A stretch of 34,644 bases of DNA from Deltaproteobacteria bacterium (lineage in GTDB: Bacteria; Myxococcota_A; Polyangia; Polyangiales; Polyangiaceae), in the NCBI GenBank assembly GCA_016875405.1, contig VGRJ01000041.1, forward strand, positions 1 through 34,644, read 5' to 3'. Each line of letters opens with the position of its first letter. The first letter of the stretch is position 1. Positions 15,904-24,928 of this stretch are shown here, in pieces. The notes under the pieces were generated by a model. It did no database searches, was not told where the DNA came from, and worked only from the letters and a program-made list of their open reading frames with translations. A program made the position numbers and the translations under genes.

Positions 15904-18900
15904 TCACGCGACCGCCACCTCGTCGATGGCCTCGTCATCGCCCCCGGCGCCCGCCTCCGGGGCGATCGGAGCCTCGTCGGCCTCGGGCTGCGGGGCTGGG
16001 TTCGCGCGCTTGTTCTCGCTGCGCGTCGCGGCCTCGTTGACGCGAACCCCGACCAGCTTCGAGACGCCCGGCTCCTGCATGGTGACGCCATAGAGCACGT
16101 CGACGGCCTGCATCGTGCGCTTCGAGTGGGTGATGATGATGAACTGCGAGCGGTCGGTCATCGCGCGGATCGCCTCGACGTAACGATCGATGTTGGCGTC
16201 GTCGAGCGGCGCGTCGACCTCGTCGAGAATGCAGAAGGGCGAGGGCTTGTACCGGAAGATCGCGAAGAGGAGCGACACTGCCGTGAAGGCCTTCTCGCCG
16301 CCGCTCATGAGCTCGATGTTGCCGAGCCGCTTGCCTGGCGGCTGGGCGAGGATCTCGATGCCGGTCTCGAGCATGTCGTTCGGGTTCGTGAGGCGTAGCT
16401 CGGCCTTGCCACCGCGGAACATCTTCGGGAAGAGCTCCATGAAGCGGCGGTTGATGCCGTGGAAGGCGTGCTCGAAGAGGCGCTCGCTCTCGCGATTCAT
16501 CTGCGAGATCGCTTGCTCGAGGTCGCGCAGGGCAGACTGCAGATCATCGCGCTGGGTCGTGTAGTACTCGTAGCGCTTCGCCTGCTCCTCGTACTCCTTC
16601 ATGGCGTCGAGGTTCACCGCACCCATGCGCTCGATGAGCTGCGACAGCTCCTTGATTCGCGCGCGTTGATCGGCCGTCATCACCGGCCGCGCGTGGAAGT
16701 CGCCCACCACCGTCGGCAGCTCGAGGCCTCGGAAGCGCTCGCGAATCGCCTCGAGGAGATGCTGCTGCTCGAGCTCGAGTCGCGTGAGCTCCATGTCGAG
16801 ATCGCGCAGCGCGGCCTGCACCCCGTCGAGCGAGCTCCGCAGCTGACGGAACTCGGCCTCCGCGAGGGCGAGGCTATGACGAAGATCATCGAGCTCGAGG
16901 CGTGAGCTCTCGGCCTCGGCGCGAGCGCGGCGCTGCGACACGCGCGAGTCGAGCAGCTCGCCGCGCGCCTCGACCATCGCCGCAGCGAGCCTGCCTGCCT
17001 CGGTCGCGGCCTCCGTGCGCGAGAGCTCGAGCTCCTCGATGCGCTCGACGAGGTCGGCGTGCTGGTGTTCGACGCGATCGAGCGCCGACCGAACGGACTG
17101 GACTCGCTCGCGGACCGACGCGAGGAGGACCTTGCGCTCGGTCACCTGCGACTGCTGTCGTGCGAGCTCGTCACGAGCCGCGATGTCCTGCTCTTCGGCG
17201 CTCTCGAGGAGCTCGCTGAGCGAGGTGCGGACCGCCAGGGCATCGTCGAGGATCGCGCGCGTCTGCTCCTCCTTCTCGCGCGACGTCTCGGACTGGAAGT
17301 CGAGCTCGGCGAGCTCATCGGCGACCTCGCCGCGGCGGCGGCTGACGAGCCCGAGCTGCTGCTCGAGCCGCCGCAGATCCTGCTCGGCCGTCACCTTCGC
17401 GAGCTCGGCCTCGTGAGCCCGGCTCTTCGCGGCGTCGAGCTGCTCGCGCAGGCGGACGAGCCGCTCGCGCATCTCGGCGACCTCGGCGCGCTGCTGATCG
17501 ACCTCGCGCACGAGCCCCTCGCAGAGCTCCTGAAGCTCCCGCATCTCGCGCTTCTGCTCGAGCATGCCAGCCGCGAAGGCGTCGCCGGCACCCCCGGTGA
17601 TGCGCCCGTCGCGGTGGAACACGGTCCCATCGAGGGTCACCACGTCGCAGTCGACGGTCTGCGTTCGGAGCCTCTGGGCGTGCTCGGGGCGCTCGACGAG
17701 GATCGCATCGCCGACGAGCGCACGGACGACCGGCTCATCCTCCGGCGTGAAGCGGATCCGGTCGACCATGAGACCGAGGACACCCTCGCCGCCGATCGCG
17801 CGCGTCGACATCGGCCCGAGGAGCTCGAGCGGCGAGTGCACGACGAGATCGAGCGCCGAGGGGAGGGCGCGAGGAATCACCGTGGCCCGGCCGCGACGAC
17901 CATCGGCGAGGGAGCGCAGGAGATCGACCGCGCGGTCGACGTCCGACACGATGACGCACTGGAGTCGATCGCCGACGAGGCCCGCGAACGCGGCCGTGAT
18001 CTCGGCCGGCACCTCGACGCGGTCGGCGATGATGCCGCCGAGCGCCGCGTCCTTGGTCGAGAGCAGGCTCTTCACGCCCGCGCCCAGCCCATCCATGCGC
18101 TCCGAGAGCTCGGTGAGCGCCGCGAGACGGCTGCGGCGACGGTTCAGGTCGCCGGTCTGCTTCTCGAGCGATTGCTCGGCCGCTTGCAGCGTCTTCTGAA
18201 GCAGCGGAAGCTCGATGGACAGCGCGTCGCGCTCGGCCACCACCGCGACCCGCTGCTCGACGAGCTCGGCCGCTCTCACCGCCATCGTCTCGCGCTTGCC
18301 GTCGAGCTCGGACTGCTCGAACGCAAGCCGCTCGAGCTCCTCCGAGAGGCGGAGCCTCCGCCCCGACATCTCGCGCGCGCGCTGCTCGATCGCTTGAAGG
18401 GCCGCCTCGGACCGCGCGATCGTCGCCGAGCTCTCGGCCTGCCGCTGACGCAGCTGGAGCAGGTTGCGGGCCGACGACTCGCTCGCCTGTCGGAGCGCCT
18501 CGAGCTTCTCGGCTTCGGCCTCCACGCTCTGGGTCTCGCGCTCCTCCTCGTTCTCGATGGTGTCGAGCTGGTCGACGAGCACGTCCCGCTCGTCGGCGAG
18601 GGCGGTCGCCTTCTCCTCGAGCGCCACCTGCTCCACGCGCTCACGCTCGAGCCGCTCGACGAGCGAGCCATGCCGATCCCGCGATCGGTCGAGCTCGCTC
18701 TCCCACTCGCGGACGTCGTTGTCCGAGTGGAACGCCTGCGTCTGAGCGCGCTCCGCGGCCTGCTCCGCCTCGTGGGTGCGCTGGCGCGTGACCTCGATCT
18801 CCGCGTCGCGCGTGTCGACCTCGGTGCGCTCGCGCTCGACGCGCTCGGCGAGCTCGCCCCGACCGTTCAGGGCGACGTTGGCGCGCGCGAAGAGCTCGAG

Positions 18901-19626
18901 CCAACGATGCGACGCGTCCCAGAGCGAGAGGTCATCGAGCTCCTCGCGGTACTTCACGTAACGCTCGGCCTTCGCGGCCTGACGCTTCAGGTTGCCGATC
19001 TGGCGCTCGATCTCGCTGACGATGTCATTGACGCGCGTCAAGTTCTGGCGCGTCTGGTCCATCTTCTGCTCGGCCTGCTTCTTCCGGGCCTTGTACTTCG
19101 TGATACCAGCGGCCTCCTCGATGAGGACGCGTCGGTCCTCCGGGCGCGCCGTCACGATGAGGCCGATCTTTCCCTGCTCGACGATCGAGTACGCCTTGCG
19201 ACCGACGCCGGTGCCGAGGAAGACGTCGGTCACGTCGCGCAGGCGGACCGGGATCTTGTTGATGAAGTACTCGTTCGAGCCGTCGCCGTGGAACAGCCGG
19301 CGCGTCACCGCGAGCTCGGGGTAGTCGCGGTACTCGAGCGGCAGCGAATGCGCGCCCGCCGGGTCGCTGTTGTCGAAGGTGATGGTCACCTCCGCGAAGC
19401 CGGCCTGCTGGCGGGTCTCCGAGCCGGCGAAGATGACGTCGCCCATCGCCTTGCCGCGAAGGGCCTTGGCGGACTGCTCGCCCATGACCCAACGGACGGC
19501 GTCGACGACGTTCGACTTTCCGCAGCCGTTGGGGCCGACGATGCCGATGACGTCATGGTCGAAGTGGACGACGGTTCGATCGACGAACGACTTGAACCCG
19601 CAGATCTCGAGCTTCTTGATGTGCAT
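15904..19626 (-). CDS. smc: Chromosome segregation ATPase SMC
   Basis: 1240 residues, a full-length bacterial SMC. The N-terminal ATPase half begins MHIKKLEICGFKSFVDRT, with Walker A GPNGCGKSN at residues 31-39 and the Q-loop region VRWVMGEQSAKALRG. Long coiled coils (about 170-510 and 680-1020) flank a hinge at about 515-670, containing GGIIADRVEVPAEITAAFAG. The C-terminal half has the signature LMSGGEKAFTA at about 1106-1116 and Walker B FCILDEVDAPLDD soon after. The last 55 residues are an Ala/Glu-rich tail of no clear function. SMC forms condensin with ScpA and ScpB, which are not in this window, to compact and segregate origins. A long frame antisense to it is only its high-GC shadow. 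Confidence 0.97.
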   Translation of the reverse strand: MHIKKLEICGFKSFVDRTVVHFDHDVIGIVGPNGCGKSNVVDAVRWVMGEQSAKALRGKAMGDVIFAGSETRQQAGFAEVTITFDNSDPAGAHSLPLEYRDYPELAVTRRLFHGDGSNEYFINKIPVRLRDVTDVFLGTGVGRKAYSIVEQGKIGLIVTARPEDRRVLIEEAAGITKYKARKKQAEQKMDQTRQNLTRVNDIVSEIERQIGNLKRQAAKAERYVKYREELDDLSLWDASHRWLELFARANVALNGRGELAERVERERTEVDTRDAEIEVTRQRTHEAEQAAERAQTQAFHSDNDVREWESELDRSRDRHGSLVERLERERVEQVALEEKATALADERDVLVDQLDTIENEEERETQSVEAEAEKLEALRQASESSARNLLQLRQRQAESSATIARSEAALQAIEQRAREMSGRRLRLSEELERLAFEQSELDGKRETMAVRAAELVEQRVAVVAERDALSIELPLLQKTLQAAEQSLEKQTGDLNRRRSRLAALTELSERMDGLGAGVKSLLSTKDAALGGIIADRVEVPAEITAAFAGLVGDRLQCVIVSDVDRAVDLLRSLADGRRGRATVIPRALPSALDLVVHSPLELLGPMSTRAIGGEGVLGLMVDRIRFTPEDEPVVRALVGDAILVERPEHAQRLRTQTVDCDVVTLDGTVFHRDGRITGGAGDAFAAGMLEQKREMRELQELCEGLVREVDQQRAEVAEMRERLVRLREQLDAAKSRAHEAELAKVTAEQDLRRLEQQLGLVSRRRGEVADELAELDFQSETSREKEEQTRAILDDALAVRTSLSELLESAEEQDIAARDELARQQSQVTERKVLLASVRERVQSVRSALDRVEHQHADLVERIEELELSRTEAATEAGRLAAAMVEARGELLDSRVSQRRARAEAESSRLELDDLRHSLALAEAEFRQLRSSLDGVQAALRDLDMELTRLELEQQHLLEAIRERFRGLELPTVVGDFHARPVMTADQRARIKELSQLIERMGAVNLDAMKEYEEQAKRYEYYTTQRDDLQSALRDLEQAISQMNRESERLFEHAFHGINRRFMELFPKMFRGGKAELRLTNPNDMLETGIEILAQPPGKRLGNIELMSGGEKAFTAVSLLFAIFRYKPSPFCILDEVDAPLDDANIDRYVEAIRAMTDRSQFIIITHSKRTMQAVDVLYGVTMQEPGVSKLVGVRVNEAATRSENKRANPAPQPEADEAPIAPEAGAGGDDEAIDEVAVA

Positions 19627-19695
19627 GCGAGGCGTGCCTCGGGGAGGTGGCGCTGCGCGAGGGGCGTGACCTCGCGCGGCGGTGCTGTGGAGCCG

Positions 19696-19914
19696 TCACG
19701 TGCCGACCCCGACGACGCTCGTCAGGCCGAGGGCAGGAAGATGCCCTCGTCACAGCCGCGGGTGGTAATGTCGACATGCATCGACAGGCGTGTATGGTCA
19801 CCCACGGCGATGTACCGTCACGTGATGCACGGCACGACTACACGCTCGCGCAGTGGGCCGCAAGAGTGCTTCTTTTTCAGCCATTGATTCCAAACACTTG
19901 CATCTTCACGTGAA
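19696..19914. promoter_or_regulatory. Three TCACGTG palindromic motifs upstream of smc
   Basis: TCACGTG occurs at 19696-19702, within the palindrome TCACGTGA at 19818-19825, and within the longer palindrome TTCACGTGAA at 19905-19914. Spacing is 122 and 87 bp. Palindromes of this type are typical binding sites for dimeric regulators, but the binding protein is unknown. The same heptamer also occurs elsewhere in the window (for example near 13323, in the DHH gene), so chance is not excluded. Confidence 0.3.
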
Positions 19915-20006
19915 AGGTAGCTTCGAGGCTTTTCCGCGGCCGCTATGGCGTCACTGGGTGCCCCCGCCACCGCCCGCGGTCTTCATTCCTTCGCGTCCGG
20001 TGGCGG

Positions 20007-20035
20007 TTGACAACGCTCGACCGTGTTTCTAGAGC
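20007..20035 (+). promoter_or_regulatory. Possible sigma-70-type promoter for the FmdB gene
   Basis: A perfect TTGACA at 20007-20012 is followed after 17 bp by TAGAGC (20030-20035), a weak match to TATAAT. Transcription would start only a few bases before the ATG at 20046, implying a nearly leaderless message. The -10 is poor, so confidence is low. Confidence 0.3.
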
Positions 20036-20045
20036 TTCCCCAGCG

Positions 20046-20456
20046 ATGCCTACCTACAACTACGAATGCACGGCCTGCGGCCACGCCTGGGAGGCCGTCC
20101 ACTCGATGAAGGACAGCCCGCTCAAGGACTGCCCGAGCTGTCGCAAGGACACGGCGCGGCGTCGGATCTCTGGCGGCGGCGGCTTCATCTTGAAGGGCGG
20201 CGGCTGGTACAGCGACCTCTACGCGTCCTCGAAGCCACGCTCGGACGGCGGCTCGTCTTCGAGCGGCAGCGCGACCTCGAGCAGCAGCACCTCGTCGAGC
20301 GCGACCACCAACACGTCGTCCTCGTCCGGCAGTGGCTCGTCCGGCAGCAGCTCGTCCGGCAGCAGCTCGTCCGGCAGCAGCTCGTCCGGCAGCAGCTCGT
20401 CCGGCAGTGGCTCGTCCAGCAGTGGCTCGTCCAGCAGTGGCTCGTCGAGCGCCTGA
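20046..20456 (+). CDS. FmdB-type zinc ribbon protein with Ser/Gly repeat tail
   Basis: 136 residues. The start is set at MPTYNYECTACGHAWE, the usual FmdB/CxxC_CXXC_SSSS N-terminus. The zinc ribbon uses Cys9 and Cys12 (CTAC) and the CPSC pair near residue 33, followed by RRRISGGGGFILKGGGWYSDLY, the standard end of the domain. Family members are small putative regulatory proteins; a clear function is not established. The tail from about residue 65 is almost only Ser and Gly, with eight tandem 15-bp units encoding (Ser-Ser-Gly-Ser-Ser)-type repeats, much longer than the short Ser-rich end usual for the family. The gene is divergent from smc and converges with the TPR gene. Confidence 0.88.
   Translation: MPTYNYECTACGHAWEAVHSMKDSPLKDCPSCRKDTARRRISGGGGFILKGGGWYSDLYASSKPRSDGGSSSSGSATSSSSTSSSATTNTSSSSGSGSSGSSSSGSSSSGSSSSGSSSSGSGSSSSGSSSSGSSSA
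20325..20444 (+). repeat. 15-bp in-frame tandem repeat, 8 units
   Basis: Eight units of tccggcagcagctcg or close variants (tccggcagtggctcg, tccagcagtggctcg) lie within the FmdB tail. The four middle units are identical and the outer units diverged, as expected of slippage expansion from the centre. Each encodes five Ser/Gly residues. Confidence 0.93.
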
Positions 20457-20536
20457 CGCTCGTCCTCAGCGTCGGAGCGAAGAGCCTCGGTCGTTCGGGC
20501 CACGGCCTCGAGCCACGGCTCCCGTGGGCCCGCGGG

Positions 20537-21088
20537 TCAGAGGCCGAGCTCGGCGAGGCGCTCGCGCGACCGCAGCTCGGCAAGGCGACGGATCAGCACC
20601 TCGGCCTCCGAGTGATCCGCGCGCCGCCCCTGCAGGTGTACGAGGAGCCGCATGGCGCCGTCGCGGTCCTCGAGGTCGATCGCGAGGTGGGCGAGCGCTG
20701 CGAGAATGTCGGGGTGATCGCCGTGGAACGTCCGCGCGTGGCTGAGGAGGTCCACCGCGCCGACGCGATGCCCGGCCGCGCGGCAGAGCTCGGCGAGGCT
20801 CACGAGCGCGTCGAGGTTCGACGGCTCGAAGTCGAGGACGGCGATGAAGGCATCCTGCGCCTCGAGCGTGCGACCTTGCTCGGCGAGGAGCACCGCGTAC
20901 CGAAGCCGAAGGTCGACGTCCCGAGGCGCGAGCTCGATCGCCATCGCGAGCGCGCTGACCGCATCGTCACGCACCCCGCCGGCGATGGCGTTGGACGCGT
21001 GCGCGAGCAGCTCACCCAAGCGGTGGGTCGGGCGAGGCAGGCGAAACCACGGAGTGGCGCGAGCGACGTCGAGGGCGGGGGACTTCAT
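20537..21088 (-). CDS. Cytoplasmic TPR-repeat protein
   Basis: 183 residues from the ATG at 21088; an upstream TTG at 21106 is possible but less likely. It has no signal peptide or membrane helix. Tetratricopeptide units are clear: DDAVSALAMAIELAPRDVDL, then LRYAVLLAEQGRTLEAQDAF followed by IAVLDFEPSNLDALVSLAEL, then CRAAGHRVGAVDLLSHARTF and a last unit with ILAALAHLAIDLEDRDGAMR. About four TPRs make up the whole protein, so it is probably an adaptor. The partner is unknown. It lies about 110 bp downstream of the end of tex on the same strand and could be its distal operon partner. Confidence 0.75.
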   Translation of the reverse strand: MKSPALDVARATPWFRLPRPTHRLGELLAHASNAIAGGVRDDAVSALAMAIELAPRDVDLRLRYAVLLAEQGRTLEAQDAFIAVLDFEPSNLDALVSLAELCRAAGHRVGAVDLLSHARTFHGDHPDILAALAHLAIDLEDRDGAMRLLVHLQGRRADHSEAEVLIRRLAELRSRERLAELGL

Positions 21089-21196
21089 GGCGACCAGGTT
21101 TGGCAAGCGTCATGCCGACTCGTCACCATGAGATTTCGGCCACTTGAGGCGCGCATGGCGCCAGGAAGCTGACGCTGCCGGCCCTCGATCGTCAGC

Positions 21197-23533
21197 TCAC
21201 GCGCGCTTGAAGCGACCCGCGAACGGGTTGTTTCGGAAGCCGTCCCCCCCGCGCGCCACCTCGGCCTGGGGGCGACTGCCGGGGCGACCGCCGCCCCCCT
21301 GGCGTGGGCGGCCGCCGCGCTCGTCGGACCCGCGTTCGGGCTGCGCGCGGTCGTCCCGAGGTCCGCCTCGCGGGAGCGCCTCTCCACGCTTGGCGGTCAG
21401 CGAAATGCGCCTCCGCTCGAGGTCGACCTCGAGGACCCGCACCTTCAGCTTGTCGCCGACCTTGACCACGTCGGACGGGTTTTGGACGAAGCGGTCTGCG
21501 AGCTGCGAGACGTGCACGAGCCCGTCCTGATGGACGCCGACGTCGACGAACGCGCCGAACGCCGTGACGTTGGTGACGACGCCCTCGAGCTCCATGCCGA
21601 GCTTCAGGTCGTCCATCGTGCGGACGTCGTCGCGGAACTTCGGCGGCTCGAACGACGCGCGCGGGTCGCGGCCCGGCTTCTTCAGCTCGGACAAGATGTC
21701 GTTCATCGTGAACTCGCCGACCTCGGCGCCGACGTAGCGGCGGGCGTCGATGGCCTGCGCGGCCTTCTCGCTCCCGACGAGGTCGGTCACGGCGACCCCG
21801 AGATCGGCCGCGATCCGCTCGACGAGGCCGTAGCGCTCCGGGTGCACCGCGCTCGCGTCGAGCGGGTGCTCGCCCCCGCGGATGCGGAGAAAACCCGCGC
21901 ACTGCTCAAAGGTCCGCGGCCCGACGCCAGCGACCTCAAGGAGCATCTTGCGGCTCTTGAACGCGCCATGCGCGTTGCGGTGATCGACGATGCGCTTCGC
22001 GAGCGTCGGGCCGATCCCGGCGACGCGCGCGAGGAGCGGTGCGCTCGCGGTGTTGAGCTCGACGCCGACCGAGCTCACGCAGCTCTCGACGACCTCGTCG
22101 AGGCGCTTCGCGAGCAGGCCTTGGTAGACGTCGTGCTGGTACTGCCCAACGCCGATGCTCTTCGGGTCCACCTTGACGAGCTCGGCGAGCGGATCCTGGA
22201 GGCGCCGCGCGATGCTGATCGCGCCTCGGATCGTGAGGTCGAGATCGGGAAACTCCTCGCGCGCAACGTCACTCGCCGAGTACACGCTCGCGCCGGCTTC
22301 GCTGACCGCGACGCAGGGGACCGCGCCGAGGCTCTCGGAGGCGAGCAGCTCCCGCACAAACGACTCGGTCTCGCGCCCGTGGGTTCCATTCCCGACGGCG
22401 ACAGCGGAAGGGCCGTATTTCTTGAGGAGATCGCGGACTTTACGCTTCGCGTCGGCGAGCGCGCCCTCGCCTTGGACGAGGTAGACGGTGGTGTGCTCGA
22501 GGAGCTTGCCGGTGTCATCGACGACCGCGCACTTGCAGCCCGTGCGCTGACCAGGGTCGATGCCGAGCACGGTGCGCGTACCGAAGGGCGCCGCGAGCAG
22601 CAGCTCTCGCAAGTTCTGCGCGAACACCTCGACCGCCTGCCGATCCGACTGCATCTTCAGCTCGACGCGGACGTCGGTCTGCACGGTCGGGAGGAGCAGG
22701 CGCTTGACCGCATCGGCGACCGCGGTCTGCAGCTCGCCCGCCCACGGCGACGCCGGCTTCACGCCCGCGAGGCCCGCCACCTGGGGGAGCAGCGTGGTCG
22801 TGTCGAGCTCGAGGTCGACCCTGAGGACGCCCTCCGACTCGCCGCGGCGGATCGCGAGGTAGCGGTGCGAAGGGATGCCGGCGACCGGCTCGCGGAACGA
22901 CGCGTACGTGTCGAACTTGGTGGTCTTCCCCTCGTGCTCGCGCGTCTTGCCGACCGCGATCACGCCCTCGCGCGTGTAGGCTTCACGCACTCGGCGACGA
23001 ACCTCTGCGTGCTCGGCGATGCGCTCGGCGACGATGTCGCGCGCGCCGGCGAGGGCCGCGGCGACGTCCGGGACCTCCTTGGCGGCGTCGACGAAGGCCT
23101 GCGCCTCGCCCGCCGGCTCGCCCTCCGCGGGCTGCTCCCAGATGCGCTCGGCGAGGGGCTCGAGGCCGCGCTCGCGCGCGATGATGGCTCGTGTGCGGCG
23201 CTTCGGCTTGAAGGGGAGGTAGAGGTCTTCGAGGTCGGCCTTGCTCTGGCAACGGCGGATCTTCGCCGCGAGCTCAGGCGTGAGCTTGCCTTGCTTCTCG
23301 ATCTCTCCAAGGACCGTAGCGCGCCTGTCGGCGAGCTCGGCGAGGTAGAGCCGTCGCTCGTCGATGGCGCGGATCTGCACCTCGTCGAGGCCGCCGGTCT
23401 GCTCCTTGCGGTAGCGGGCGATGAAGGGGACGGTCGAGCTCTCGGCGAGCAGCTTGACGACCGCGGCGACGCCCGAGGCGGGCAGATTCAGCTCGGCGGC
23501 GATGACGGAGACGGGATCGGCTTCGTGAGTCAC
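21197..23533 (-). CDS. tex: Tex-family S1 RNA-binding transcription accessory protein
   Basis: 778 residues from the GTG at 23533, matching the roughly 780-residue length of Tex; the frame is open further upstream but that part is Arg/Ser-rich and not Tex-like. The N-terminal helical domain contains STVPFIARYRKEQTGGLDE, a Tex hallmark, and LEDLYLPFKPKRRTRA. A YqgF/RNase H-like domain starts at TVLGIDPGQRTGCKCAVVD. Two helix-hairpin-helix motifs follow (LLARVAGIGPTLAKRIVDHR and MLLEVAGVGPRTFEQC). The S1 domain is near residues 645-715, with GVVTNVTAFGAFVDVGVHQD and GLVHVSQL. A basic Gly/Arg-rich tail of about 60 residues ends the protein. Tex binds nucleic acid and RNA polymerase and affects transcription and toxin expression in some bacteria. 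Confidence 0.95.
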   Translation of the reverse strand: MTHEADPVSVIAAELNLPASGVAAVVKLLAESSTVPFIARYRKEQTGGLDEVQIRAIDERRLYLAELADRRATVLGEIEKQGKLTPELAAKIRRCQSKADLEDLYLPFKPKRRTRAIIARERGLEPLAERIWEQPAEGEPAGEAQAFVDAAKEVPDVAAALAGARDIVAERIAEHAEVRRRVREAYTREGVIAVGKTREHEGKTTKFDTYASFREPVAGIPSHRYLAIRRGESEGVLRVDLELDTTTLLPQVAGLAGVKPASPWAGELQTAVADAVKRLLLPTVQTDVRVELKMQSDRQAVEVFAQNLRELLLAAPFGTRTVLGIDPGQRTGCKCAVVDDTGKLLEHTTVYLVQGEGALADAKRKVRDLLKKYGPSAVAVGNGTHGRETESFVRELLASESLGAVPCVAVSEAGASVYSASDVAREEFPDLDLTIRGAISIARRLQDPLAELVKVDPKSIGVGQYQHDVYQGLLAKRLDEVVESCVSSVGVELNTASAPLLARVAGIGPTLAKRIVDHRNAHGAFKSRKMLLEVAGVGPRTFEQCAGFLRIRGGEHPLDASAVHPERYGLVERIAADLGVAVTDLVGSEKAAQAIDARRYVGAEVGEFTMNDILSELKKPGRDPRASFEPPKFRDDVRTMDDLKLGMELEGVVTNVTAFGAFVDVGVHQDGLVHVSQLADRFVQNPSDVVKVGDKLKVRVLEVDLERRRISLTAKRGEALPRGGPRDDRAQPERGSDERGGRPRQGGGGRPGSRPQAEVARGGDGFRNNPFAGRFKRA

Positions 23534-23640
23534 GGGGGGGCGTGAGTGCCACGAACGTGAACGTTCGTCCAGGCCATGATGCACGTCGCGGCCGAAATTG
23601 CTGAACGAGCGCGCTCCTCGGACGCGAGGGGCCGCGTCGA

Positions 23641-23668
23641 GGCTCAGTGCGCGAGGCTCAGTGCGCGA
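23641..23668. repeat. 14-bp tandem duplication over a stop codon
   Basis: Two adjacent copies of ggctcagtgcgcga (23641-23654 and 23655-23668). The second contains the stop codon and last codons of the exported protein at 23658; the first carries a spare copy just downstream. Confidence 0.85.
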
Positions 23669-24554
23669 GGCCCTGCAGCGTCTGGATGAGCGCGCCGGCC
23701 TGGCTCTTGTCGAGCGAGAGCGACAGATCGAGATCGGGGCCGACATCGCGGACCTCGATCGACTTCATCAGCTCGACGAGCCCGAGCTGCTGGACGGTCT
23801 TGTCCTTCGACGCACCATCGATCGCGCCGCGAATTTCCGTCGCGAGGTTCGCCGCCTGGGAGGGGTTCGAGAAGCGGCCGTGTAGGTGAACCTTGGCGCC
23901 CTCGCTCACGTCGATTCCGAGGGCGAGCGTCTCGAGGTCGCTCGCCCCGAGCATGCCGAGCTGCCCGCGCGCGTCTGGGTTGGTCCGCACGGCGAGCCAC
24001 ACCGGATTCTTCTCGACGGGGCGGCGCACGTCGGCGAGCGCGGCCTTCGGATCGTTCGTCGCCATGGCGCGCTCGATGGGACCGCCGATGAGGACGTACT
24101 TGCCGCGGAACGCGATGTTCATCCGCCCGCCGTCGAAGCGGTAATACTTGCCGGTCTTGCCTTCGACGGCCTCGGGCGCGGCCTTGTCATGCTTCTGGAT
24201 GAAGTCGAGCACGCGCTTCTCCGAGTACTTGCCTTCGAGCACGAACACCACGTCGCGCTGGTTCTTCGTGGCGGTCGGCCCGAGGATCACGGTGAAGCCC
24301 GAGAGGTCCTTCCACGGGTCGACGCCGAGCTGCTTCTTCAGCTCGTCGAGCTCGCGCTTCGCATCCGGGCGCTTCAACATCGAGGCCTGGACCTCCTTGA
24401 AGACCGGCGACTTCCGTAGCCTGTCGACGTCGACGTGGAACACGCCCAGCGAGTCCGCGGTCGCGTACTGGAGGGCAGGGCCGCTGGCGCGTGCGGCGGC
24501 GGGCCACACGAGGGCGACGACAGCGAACAGGAGGACCGTGACGAAGCGAGACAT
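23658..24554 (-). CDS. Exported protein of unknown function
   Basis: 298 residues from the ATG at 24554, chosen because a clear signal peptide (MSRFVTVLLFAVVALVWPAAARAS) begins there. The mature protein has a regular alternation of strands and helices: LGVFHVDVDRLRKSPVFKEV, a Lys-rich helix, GFTVILGP, DVVFVLEGKY, then YYRFDGGRMNIAFRGKYVLIGG and AVRTNPDARG. The layout 'fhVDv.rL..spvf...' with a later 'ivggp..a......' resembles large secreted proteins of planctomycetes and myxobacteria, whose function is not established. No catalytic motif is visible. Export to the periplasm is the only firm prediction. It lies 124 bp upstream of tex on the same strand. Confidence 0.75.
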   Translation of the reverse strand: MSRFVTVLLFAVVALVWPAAARASGPALQYATADSLGVFHVDVDRLRKSPVFKEVQASMLKRPDAKRELDELKKQLGVDPWKDLSGFTVILGPTATKNQRDVVFVLEGKYSEKRVLDFIQKHDKAAPEAVEGKTGKYYRFDGGRMNIAFRGKYVLIGGPIERAMATNDPKAALADVRRPVEKNPVWLAVRTNPDARGQLGMLGASDLETLALGIDVSEGAKVHLHGRFSNPSQAANLATEIRGAIDGASKDKTVQQLGLVELMKSIEVRDVGPDLDLSLSLDKSQAGALIQTLQGLAH

Positions 24555-24691
24555 GAGGGCTCCTCGGTGAATCCGGAGAGGTGGGCGGCCGACGCGGACG
24601 CCCCGATACGGTACCAATTTCGACGGCGCGCGGCCCATGGAATTGCCACGGGCCTCGCCGCAAACGTGCCTGCTGGGTCAGGGGTCTCTTA

Positions 24692-24925
24692 GAGCTTCTT
24701 CGCTCGCTTTTGGACGACGATGAGATGGCAATCGCCGTCGTTCGTGCACACGTACCCCGACTCGCCCTCGAGCGCGCCGCCGCTCGGCATCGGGAACGGC
24801 ACGAAGTTGCAGTCGGGCGCGAAGAAGTCGCCCGTCTTCATGAAGGGGATCTTCGGCGTGGACGCGTCGGCCTCGAGGACATGGATCGAGAAGTCGATCT
24901 GGAGCTTCCCGAGCCCGAACCCCCA
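24692..24925 (-). pseudogene. Relic of a secreted-protein gene
   Basis: This stretch reads GLGKLQIDFSIHVLEADAST, then PKIPFMKTGDFFAPDCNFVP and GALEGESGYVCTNDGDCHLI before a stop at 24689-24691. The composition is clearly protein-like, unlike the Arg/Ser-rich sequence found when the frame is extended upstream past 24925. No start codon or signal peptide can be joined to it. The final Lys-rich sequence stops abruptly after KKL. I recall secreted proteins where this motif continues beyond a similar point, but cannot check. Probably a fragment of a larger gene truncated at both ends. Confidence 0.5.
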
Positions 24926-24928
24926 TTC

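Larger units (their letters stand above)
19627..20045. other. Divergent intergenic region smc / fmdB
   Basis: 419 bp without a convincing gene. It holds the promoters of smc (minus) and the FmdB gene (plus). An AT-richer patch lies at about 19865-19920, unusual for this genome. Three copies of a TCACGTG-centred motif are present and are listed separately. Small open frames here lack protein-like composition. Confidence 0.6.

Noticed and set aside
17059-19887. A 942-residue plus-strand open frame
   Set aside because: It lies antisense to smc, is rich in Arg, Leu, Glu and Ala with no domain, and arises because high-GC genes leave the complementary frame open.
21482-23545. A 687-residue plus-strand open frame
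   Set aside because: It is the antisense shadow of tex, with repetitive Arg/Leu/Glu/Asp composition.
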